Of a stretch of DNA of 64,000 bases, positions 55,139 to 64,000 are shown one piece after another. Numbering within the stretch: the stretch's first letter is position 1; each line of letters opens with the position of its first letter. The stretch covers positions 20,911,434 through 20,975,433 of the forward strand of contig JBBCBC010000021.1 of the NCBI GenBank assembly GCA_037126765.1, given 5' to 3'. Origin of the DNA: Stenogyne calaminthoides (Eukaryota > Streptophyta > Magnoliopsida > Lamiales > Lamiaceae). A model generated the notes under the pieces. That model had not been told where the DNA came from and ran no database searches. It saw only the letters and a list, made by a program, of their open reading frames with translations. Both the position numbers and the translations under genes were made by a program.

Positions 55139-57336
55139 TTGGATAAGAGTAATTTGGTATCCCAGTTAACTGCTCCCGGAAGCCCTCAACAAAATGGGGT
55201 AGCAGAACGAAGAAACAGAACTCTTTTAGAAATGGTCAGATCCATGATGAGTTATTCAGATCTTCCCAAGTCATTTTGGGGACACTCTTTGGAAACATCG
55301 GCTTACATTCTAAACATGGTACCATCCAAATCGGTTCCTAAAACCCCAAAGAAACTGTAAACCGGGCGCAAGCCCAGTCTAAGACACATGAGAATTTGGG
55401 GTTGTCCGGCTTACGTGTTGGACAAGAAAGCTGGTAAGTTGGACCCACGTTCGGAATTAAGGTTGTTCATAGGGTATCCCAAGGGAACGAAAGGGTGTAT
55501 ATTCTATGGTCCCAACGATCAAAAGATTCTAATAAGTACACAGTTTAGATTTTTGGAAGAAGATTATATGAACAATAGGAAGCCCATCAGTGAGATTACC
55601 TTAGACGAATTAAGAGGGCCAACTCCAACACCAAATGTACAAGTTGATATACCCAACATCCCACCTACACAATCGGAACCTCGTCACAATGGGAGGGTTG
55701 TTAGACAACGCGAGAGATTCTTAAGGATAGGAGAGTCTTCGGACATGATCTCAAGAGAAGAATCGAAGCCATGGTCTTACAATACAACGAGGCGATCTAA
55801 GACAAGGATGTAAATTCTTGGCAAACTGCAATGGAGGCCGAGATGGGTTCTATGGATCATAATCAAGTGTGGGAGCTTACTGAACCACTCAATGGGATAA
55901 AACCCATTGGATGTAAGTGGGTTTACAAGAGAAAAAGGGGACCGGACGGGAAGGTTGAGACCTTCAAGGCTAGAAGTCCATACACTCAGAAAGAAGGGAT
56001 CGATTATGAGGATACCTTTTTACCTGTAGCCATGTTGAAGTCCATCCACATTCTCTTGTCGATAGCTGCACATCTAGATTTCGATATCTGGCAAATGAAT
56101 GTCAAGACAGCTTTCCTAAATAGAAGTCTTGAAGAGGAAATCTATATGCGCCAACCCGAAGACTTCATTACGAAAGGCAAAGAGCATCTAGTTTACAAGC
56201 TTAAGAAGTCCATCTACGGACTTAAGCAAGCATCTCGAGCTTGGAACCAATGTTTTTATCAAGTAATAAAATCCTACGGTTTTGATCAAAACGAGTTTGA
56301 GAGTTCTGTATACAGAAAGTGTGATGGAACTGCATTGGTATTCTTAGTATTATACGTAGACGACATTTTTTGCTCATCAGAAATGATGTAAAGGTGCTGT
56401 CGTGGCTGTCAAATCAGTTTGATATGAAGGACTTAGGAGAAGTCGGTCATACCCTAGGGATCAAGATCACTCGAGATCGCAGGAAAATGATGATTGGCTT
56501 ATCCCAAGCTTCATACATAGATACTGTTTTGAAGCATTTCAGCATGCAAGATTCCAAGAAGTGTTTCTTACCCTTCAGACATGGAATCCATCTGTCAAAA
56601 GAAATGTGTCCAAAGACACAAAATGAGATAGATGACATGAGGGGAATTCCATATGCATCGGTAGTTGGAAGTCTTATGTATGCAAATATTTTGCACGAGA
56701 CCGGATATTTGCTTTGCCGTAGGAATGGTAGCAAGATATCAAAGTAATCCCGGAAAAGAACATTGGACTGCTGTTAAAAATATTCTGAAGTATCTGAAAA
56801 GAACTCAAGATAGAATGGTGGTTTATCAGTCAGACAATCTTATCCCCATTGGATACACGGACTCAGATTTCCAATCGAACATAGATTCCAGAAAATCTAC
56901 CTTGGGTAGTGTGTTTTTTCTCGGAGGTGCAGCCATAACATGGAGAAGCGTTAAGCGGAAATGCATCGCACATTCTACCATGGAAGCTGAATATGTAGCT
57001 GCTTGTGAAGCAGCGAAAGAAGCGGTAAGACATAAAAACTTCTTAGTGGACTTGGACGTAGTTCTGAATTGGCCCAGAACTATCACGATTTACTGTGATA
57101 ATGCTGGAGCAGTTGCAAATTCAAGGGAACCAAGAGCCCACAAAACCAACAAACACATTGAAAGAAAATACCATCTTATTCGAGAAATAGTTAAGAGAGG
57201 AGATATAGAGGTGGCAAAGATTGCATCGGAAGACAACCTAACATATCCATTCACAAAAGGTCTGCCTCAGAAAACATTCAAAAGCCATGTGGGAGGAATG
57301 TGTGCCAAGTGCGTTGCCAATTTGTTTTTAGTATAA
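55139..57336 (+). pseudogene. C2 Copia pol, 3' half: integrase end, reverse transcriptase, RNase H
   Basis: Integrase: LTAPGSPQQNGVAERRNRTL (catalytic Glu) and MRIWGCPAYVLDKKAGKLDP, with a stop at 55358. Linker to 55813. RT from 55831: VWELTEPLNGIKPIGCKWVY, IDYEDTFLPVAMLKSIHILL, QMNVKTAFLNRSLEEEIYMR and YGLKQASRAWNQCFYQVIKS, then LVLYVDDIFCSSEMM, where a frameshift breaks the YVDD context; it continues MKDLGEVGHTLGIKITRDRR. RNase H 56665-57336: YTDSDFQSNIDSRKSTLGSV, STMEAEYVAACEAAKEAVRH, TIYCDNAGAVANSREPRAHK and HLIREIVKRGDIEVAKIASE, TAA at 57334-57336. Only three breaks, so this is one of the less decayed pol segments. Gag, protease, the integrase N-terminal part and the 5' LTR are missing. 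Confidence 0.88.
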
Positions 57337-57443
57337 GTGGGAGAAATGTTATTAGGTTCATGTAGGTGACATTAGATGTCACGTAGAACATGAGACTTGC
57401 TGTAGGTATACTTAAAAGAAGACTTTGAGTATAAGTGTGAGAT

Positions 57444-58946
57444 TGTTGGGGTTATACGTGAAAGTATGCTTTTACGTAATAACAGAGTAATGTACTCTTA
57501 TTTACTGAATATAAATTTTTTTGCCGCTATTGCTTTAAATATGAATGAATGTTATTTATTTACTGCAGACCGTTCCATATTAGTACAAATTACATTGTAG
57601 TTAATGAGGTGATACCCGATCAGAGAAGATCACATTAACAGTCCCTTGTAAATAAGTACATCTTCAGACCCTAGACAGAACTGAACACTCCATTGGTAGA
57701 GGTTGAAGTGTAAAAGTTCAGATTGGCTTGAGTTTAGGGTCAGATAACGATTCTATACTTTGTATTTTGGGCAATATTATTAATTACATGACAATTGCTA
57801 AGATTTAATACATAGCAACGTGTGCAAGGAAAGTCTTGTATGATTTGTCCCCTTGGTGGACTCAGAAGTTTTATCATACCAAATCTTGCAAGTGGAATTA
57901 GTTTTCGGTATGTATAATAATGTTGAGTTGTCTTTACTCCAAGGAAAAAAATATTAACTAATATAAAGCTTTTCAGTGGCTTAATTAATTAATGGACTAA
58001 ATAATCTTAAACATGAGAAATAATAACCGGGAGCTATATTATCGTAATATGGATTAAGATGGATAGTGCAATATTAAGTTTTTAGTAGAATAAATTAATA
58101 TTAATGGGCTGAATAATATTGTGGCTCAATATAAGAAATTCAGAGTCCATTGGAGGTCCAATCTTAATTCTCCTAAAGGCCCTCAAATAGCCCTATATAA
58201 GTCCAATTAATGAAAAGGAGAAGAAAATATTATTGCCCTATTTTTTCTAATTATTTTCAAAAATTATGGAAAAAGAAGAGGAAATGTTTTCTTGATTTTC
58301 TTGAAAAGATTTTATGGAAAGAGATAAGTATTCTTGGAATACAAGATTATCCCATAAATTCAAGAAATCAAATCTTGATTCTTTTTCCCTTTTTTTTTTT
58401 TGAAAATCTTGTAAGAAAATGAAGAAAAGATATTTTGTGATTTATATGGAAAATAGAATATATGAGATATATTCAAGATTATATCTTGGGAAGATACAAA
58501 GAAATTTCCCATATCATTTTTAGAGCACAAATTTTCACCCTTATGCTTCTTATAAATAGGGGATGAATTTTTCATCCCCAACAGAATTCCAATCTTGAAA
58601 AAATTAGAAATTCACAAAGGTGGTGCAATATTTTTTTTTCTCCTATGTTAAAATTGTTCGTGGGAATCCTTCCACCGGATTACGAGCAAGGACGTGGGAT
58701 ATATTTGAGAAGGTGTTTGGGTTGATTCATCTACTCAACAGTTGTCACTTCAAGAGGTATGTTTCGCGTAACTCCTAGATTCGGCATGTGTAGGATTTAC
58801 ATGAAATTAATTGTACGCATGATTTTGTTGGCTTTTAATTGTTATTTGAATTAATATAGGATTAATTCATGATAGTAATAATTAAAATAATTTAATTATG
58901 TATTTAATTGCAACTCGAATAGATCCTGGCACCTTTTTTCCCAACA
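57444..58946 (+). repeat. 3' LTR of C2
   Basis: 1,503 bp from TGTTGGGGTTATACGTG to CCTTTTTTCCCAACA. It is preceded by an AAGTGTGAGAT polypurine-like tract. It is co-linear with the solo LTR 9035-10746 but shorter by deletions, for example after 57735. TATAAATA at 58551-58558 is followed directly by the perfect hairpin GGGGATGAA-TTT-TTCATCCCC. Confidence 0.9.
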
Positions 58947-59982
58947 ATAGATATGATTTCCATATATATATTTTTCTACAATAATATTCCATATATTATT
59001 ATTGGGAATCCTATTTAATTAAATTTAATTTAATTAAATAATAATAATAATTAATTCTAAATAAAATTATTATTATATTCTCCATAAATTAAATGTTAAT
59101 ATCTAATATAATATTTAATCAACCAACTATAATCGGTAAACAATTGTTACTTGTTGTGTGACCCACAGGCCCTCGTATATCGAGCGATTAGTCAAACTAA
59201 CGGTCTTAATAAAACCCTAGACAATAAATTGGACATTCTCAATATACGAGGTACGTTGCGAGAAATTCTGCAACTACCTGTAACACGTAGGCTATTGTGA
59301 TATCTTCCGTTCATTCGCGAATACTCAATTATGTCTTGAACGTGATGAAGTGTCTATTTAAATAACTTAATCATATTATCTCTAATCACTAATTGATCAC
59401 GTATGTCACAATTGGCCACAAAGTTCAAGCTGACGTGCATCGACCGATAACTTAGATCCAATTATGATGGGAAGATGAGTATTCTCTCTAAATCCATATT
59501 GAGGAATGAATCATATTCTTGGCTCAACTACCACTCACATGCATTTCGTGATGAACCTAATCTAAGCCATATCTACCCATGGAAGCGTGCAATCATCGGT
59601 CATGGTCAAAGTTCATCACTCCACACATATCGTGCTTATTGACCTCAAGTCAAAGGAGTATCACATCGCTCCAACTAACTGAAACACTCGTAGACACATA
59701 TTGTAGAATTACATCAAACGATTTCTCGGATGGGTATACCAATACCCTCTAAGGTATCTGTGCATCCATCATGAGATACCCAGTATCTCGTAGTAAGTGA
59801 GATCTTACTACACTCTCTAAGAGTATGATGCAGATCACACACCAATCTCAATTGCATCATCAATATCCCATTCTTGATGATCCTTGATCGGGGCTATTTG
59901 AGAATCATGCTTAAGTTATCTGAGTTCTCACATCCTCAGTGACATCAATGATTCATGGGAACACAAATAAGAATAAATGCAA
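58947..59982 (-). repeat. Fragment of a C1-family LTR
   Basis: It begins abruptly at the C2 LTR end and matches the part of the C1a LTR from ~19060 onward (TATTTCCATATAYATT, AATTATTGGGAATYC, ACTTGTTGTGTGACCCA, GAGGTACGTTGCGAGAAA) to GAATAAATGCAA. The outer parts of the LTR are missing on both sides. C2 may have inserted into it. Confidence 0.85.
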
Positions 59983-60035
59983 TGGGAATGTCTTAAAGCA
60001 TCTTCTTGAACCTCAGGTTTTTCCCAATATTGAAC

Positions 60036-61320
60036 TGTTGGTCCCGGTGGGAAAACCTATTTTGCGCGTGCGGAAGCAAAACGTTTCTGTTTCGGTGCAT
60101 ATAAAACAGGGGAGAGAACAGAGTATTTCAATTTTTAATCTTTTGAGCTCATGTGTTGTGTTTTGCTTATAACTAGATGCATATGACAAGTATAAACATA
60201 AAGCAAAGAAACAACACAAAGAATATATAGTGGTTCGACAACCAAATCCCTACATCCACTCTCCCTCTCTAGGGAAATTCCTTATCAACTTCGAGCTTTT
60301 TACGACTACCTCGTAGTTTACTTACTCAACTCGCCCCTCGAAGTTTTCGACTACTCCACGTGGTTACTTACTCAACCCGACCACAGAGCTTTAGACTACC
60401 TCCGTAGTTTACTAACTCAAACTCTTAGATGTTTAACGAGTTCACACTCCTTCGGGACTTATCACCCTCACTCGGGATAGCCTACAGATGTTTAACGAGT
60501 TCACACTCCAACGGGACTTATCACCCTCTACGGGATTGCCTAACAACTACCTCACTTCACCACTGGGTTTGGGTTTTGGTGTTGTCTCCAACTATGGTGA
60601 GATTTTCCCTTACAATGGTTTAGCCTCTATGCTAAGGTTGGGAAAATCTCTTTAAGCTTATGATACATCGTGGGTTGCTTAGGTTGGGTTCTAGAACACT
60701 CTTTGAATATATTTGTATATCTACAGACTTGTGTTCTAGGGTGGGAAAGCTTAACTCTCTTTGGCTCTGTAACATCGTTGCTATCTTCTTCGCACTTCCA
60801 CACTCTCCACCCGATAATGAAGGAAGAACTTTGTATTTATAGTGTGGATTTGAATGTTACCGTTGGAGAGAATCACATTCAAATCCATACTATTCTTTGT
60901 AAGTTCTGCAGCTTTTTCAGGCTGGTTGTCTTCCTCTCGTTGGTCCACGTCAGCTGGATTCCAACGGCTATATTCCTCAGCTTCAGTGCCTCGGAACATT
61001 CAGGATATACTGAGCATTCAGTACATTACTGAGTCTTCAGTATTTCTCTGAGTCTTCAGGTTCTCTGAGTCTTCAGGTTCTCTGAGTCTTCAGATTTCTC
61101 TGAGTCTTCAGTTTTCTCTGAGCCTTCAGGTTTCTCAGTATCCTACTGAGTCTTCAGACACTAACCTGTTCTATATCTGCTGACTATACATGGTGCAGAT
61201 AATATCCTGAACACTCTAAAACTGAATCCTGACTCATCTATCAAGATTATCCTGACCATGTCATACTCAGGGGTTTTGGGATCTAATCAAATTCCTTTTT
61301 ATTAAATTCATTTCCCAACA
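60036..61320 (-). mobile_element. Solo Sirevirus-type LTR
   Basis: 1,285 bp reading TGTTGGTCCCGGTGGG at the left and TCATTTCCCAACA at the right. It is flanked by an exact TGAAC duplication (60031-60035 and 61321-61325). It is the same family as the S1 LTR, by a near-identical right end. On the - strand TATAAATA lies at the complement of 60834-60841, and a run of GAGTCTTCAGGTT-type units (~61022-61155, + sense) lies in U3. Direct repeats TTTAACGAGTTCACACTCC occur at ~60432 and ~60490. Confidence 0.92.
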
Positions 61321-61558
61321 TGAACAATGCGGTAATATCTAGTAATTGAACACCACTTTTGCCTTGTCTTATGCTCTTTCCAAGTTCCTTTTGTGCTTGC
61401 TATCATATTGCAAAACAAGAGCAATTCACTTTTTTTCAAACTTTAACTATCTCCTTGTCCTTAGTTGAATCCCACCAAAATCTCATCTACATTTTTAAAT
61501 ATAATTTATAAGTACTTAAATGAATTATTTGACGAAACATAATAGTATGTGAAATAAT
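61321..61558. other. Unassigned DNA between solo LTR and CACTA remnants
   Basis: I see no ORF or repeat of note. Confidence 0.4.
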
Positions 61559-62326
61559 TCAACTTACACCGAATCCTTGCCATAGGATGTCTTTTCTAGT
61601 TTGCCTTGAGACCTGTTCCCACTTCGTATCGTCTTTGTATTGTTCATGCAGAAGTGCTGCAATCATCTTGTTTGCAATATCTGGCTCAAACTTTACCTCA
61701 CCAATTGCTTGGCTCACAGGAAGTCTATCCTCAAAACGATCCTGTTCAGGCTCTGGTACCATCAAACACACCAGGATCAACATAATCTCCTAGAAGGTCC
61801 TCTTCCTCTAGAACATGATTTCGTACGAGTGGATCGTGACACAGTGGAGGGCTAGAAGGTTTATCTACTCTCTAATACACATGTTTAATGTGTCTGCCCA
61901 CTTTACATACCAGCATTAGCATGTGATGAGTGAGCTCTATCAGCAACATCTATTGTCGGGTTAGGAATGGTCCCAATAAATCCATTCACTTGGTGGAGGC
62001 TAGGTATAAGCAGAGATGTGCCCTCACCCATCAAAGATATATGTGGGGATATCTGAGCAAACTATCCAAATAACTAAGTGGATAAGCCAGCGCCTCACAA
62101 GAGATCTTGAAAAGAGAGAGTTGGGTAAGAAGTGGCTTGAAAATTTGGGAATGAAAATTTGCAATTGGTTGTGAAACTCTGGGCCCAATTGAATTTCGTT
62201 CCTCTTCAAATGGGTTATTCGTGTATAAACTTCGTCATTGAAATAATGCGAACAAAAGTTTGCAATCTCTGATACAAGGTACATCTGACAAATGGATACT
62301 TCAACACATGTTTTATTTTTCACCAT
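61559..62326 (-). pseudogene. CACTA (En/Spm) transposase remnants
   Basis: Reading -: 62326 on gives VEVSICQMYLVSEIANFCSH and YTRITHLKRNEIQLG, which resembles the DUF4218-type part of TNP2-like CACTA transposases. Next 62030-61915 gives SLHQVNGFIGTIPNPTIDVA with a GTATGT donor. Then 61850-61740 gives HDPLVRNHVLEEEDLLGDYV and, after a frame change, 61750-61562 gives IANKMIAALLHEQYKDDTKW and TRKDILWQGFG followed by GTAAGT. This last part resembles the plant 'Ptta/En/Spm' transposase domain. Frame changes and stops show it is a pseudogene. The family calls rest on short motifs. Confidence 0.5.
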
Positions 62327-62380
62327 TTGCTTAAGGAAAAATATTTGTCTGCATTAACGTAAGATGTATTAAGACATAAT

Positions 62381-63794
62381 TATTGGAATTTAGAGCCACA
62401 TAAATATGTAATACATGCTCAGCGGAAATAAACAGTTCGCCAACAACGAACAATTAATTGCATAATTAAATACGAGTAAACGTAAACAGAATTCTTACAA
62501 CAATTCGTACATAGATTCCTCAACTATGGTATCCACGTAACAATCATTTGCTAATTCGCACAGATCTGCCAGCTTTGAATCCCCGAGATGAATTTGCTAG
62601 GAAAATTCTAACTTAGATATTTTTTGGAGAAAATATGAAGTCTTGTATTATGAATTCCCAATAGCTCATATATATAGGGGAGACCCAACTTAAATCTTAA
62701 GCTAACCTGATTAGAAAATAAAATAACTAATCTTGTAAATTAAATCTCATAGATTTAATTCTCATATACACATGTATATCAAATCTCTACGGATTTGATT
62801 CCATGTATATCGAATCCCATAATAATATTCTATATATTATTATTGAGAATCTTATTTAATTAAATCTAATTTAATTAAATAGTAATAATAATTAATTCTA
62901 AATATAATTATTCTTATATTCTCAATAAATTAAATATTAATATCCAATATAATATTTAATCAATCAACTATAATTAGTAAACAGTCGTTACTTGTTGTGT
63001 GACCCATAGGCCCTCATATATCAAGCGATTAGTCAAACTAACGGTCTTAATTAAATCCCAGATAATAAATCAGACATTCTCAATATATGAGGTACGTTGC
63101 GAGGAAATGTCCAACTACCTGTAATTGAAACATGGGCTATTACGATATCTTCCTTTCATTCACTAATACTCGATTAAGCCTTGATGTGCATTCGGCCGAT
63201 GACTTTGATCCAATTATGATGAGAAGATGAGTACTCTCTAAATCCACATTGAGGAATGAATCCTATTCTTGGCTCAACTACCACACACATGCATTTCGTG
63301 ATGAACCCAATCCAAGCCATATCTACCCATGGAAGGGTGCAAGCGTATAGAATTATATCAAATGCGTGTGTATAGAATGTCGTGCGTAAAGAATTACATC
63401 AAATAGTTTCTCGGATTGGTATACCAATACCCTCTAAGGTATTTGTGCATCCATCATGAGATACCTAGTATCTCGTATTAAGTGAGATCTTACTACACTC
63501 TCTAAGAGTATGATGCAGATTGCACACCAATCTCCATCGCATCTTCAATATCCCATTCTTGATAATCCTTGATCGAGGCTATTTGAGAATCATGCTTAAG
63601 TCATCTGAGTTCTCACACCCTCAATAACAACAATGACTCATGGGAACACTTTCATGAATAAATGCAAACAATCAAACATAATATTCAAACAAGTGTACTG
63701 CCATAAATTAATATTAAATGAACTATAATATTAATGAATATTATCGAGTATTATGTCCTTACAATAAATTGTCTCTAGGACACCAACACTAACA
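62381..63794 (-). repeat. 3' LTR of C1c (C1 family)
   Basis: ~1,414 bp, with + strand ends TATTGGAATTTAGAGCC (first TG mutated to TA) and CACCAACACTAACA. It is co-linear with the C1a 3' LTR, with a deletion near 63340-63400 and a rearranged GTGTATAGAAT duplication there. Confidence 0.88.
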
Positions 63795-64000
63795 ATCTTC
63801 CACTTGGACTAGAGTCAATCACCTACATGTCTAACCTTTAGACCATCAAATGTCTAGTGTGTACATGAACACTAGGTGTTTTGGTGAAAGGAACTGCCAA
63901 ATTAATATGTGGGAATACGTTCTAATTCTACTTCTCTTATCGTTATGATCTCTCGGATCAAATGTTAAGCCTGGATACATGCTAGCTTCTATTGTTGATC
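63795..64000 (-). pseudogene. C1c polypurine tract and RNase H C-terminus (continues beyond the window)
   Basis: Directly after the LTR, AAGTGGAAGAT (- strand) matches the C1a polypurine tract. Then ~200 bases align with 20233-20450 of C1a (CTACATGTCTAACC, TCTAGTGTGTACATGAACAC), the end of RNase H. The rest of C1c lies to the right of the window. Confidence 0.85.

Noticed and set aside
58210..58581. Lys-rich ORF (+) and its - strand partner in the C2 LTR
   Set aside because: They lie within LTR U3/R. The similar - strand ORF in the solo LTR reflects LTR homology, not coding constraint.

Overview
The window is nuclear DNA of a flowering plant, probably a eudicot. It is AT-rich, has GT-AG introns, carries the last two exons of a plant mitochondrial succinyl-CoA ligase beta-subunit gene, and holds plant-type Copia, Gypsy, hAT, CACTA and Stowaway elements. 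I see no bacterial, organellar, tRNA, rRNA or CRISPR features. The species cannot be fixed from the sequence.

Layout. 1-1050: 3' end of the succinyl-CoA ligase gene on the + strand, with a terminal-inverted-repeat element and a nested MITE in the intron before it. 1051-4925: intergenic DNA with a Stowaway MITE, an inverted second copy of the intronic MITE, and a broken DUF4283 fragment. 4926-38587: a Sirevirus-like Copia element on the - strand (S1: 3' LTR, env-like region, pol, gag; 5' LTR absent), split by nested insertions. Its env-like region holds a solo LTR (9035-10746). A Tat-lineage Gypsy element (G1, +, 12165-34417) sits exactly between its pol stop and the env-like region. G1 itself carries a solo Sirevirus-type LTR (15560-17285, target duplication TCTAC) and a complete Copia element (C1a, -, 18627-27560, target duplication ACCTC).

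38588-43760: a second, 3'-truncated member of the C1 family on the + strand (C1b). 43761-48511: a truncated Gypsy element on the - strand (G2), related to G1. 48512-54810: a second Sirevirus-like fragment on the + strand (S2: end of integrase, RT, RNase H, env-like region), with a non-autonomous hAT element in RNase H. About 55139-58946: the 3' half of a third Copia type (C2) with its 3' LTR. 58947-59982: fragment of a C1-family LTR. 60036-61320: solo Sirevirus-type LTR (target duplication TGAAC). 61559-62326: CACTA transposase remnants. 62381-64000: LTR and start of pol of another C1-family element (C1c, -) that runs off the window.

All long retroelement ORFs carry frameshifts or stops, so none looks autonomous. 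Most of the biology here is insertion history. The features most worth following are a spliced antisense gene with its own TATA box inside G1, three covarying hairpins in the leader of C1-family elements, an LTR in G1 flanked by internal sequence on both sides, and conserved hairpin or minisatellite structures in LTR promoters.
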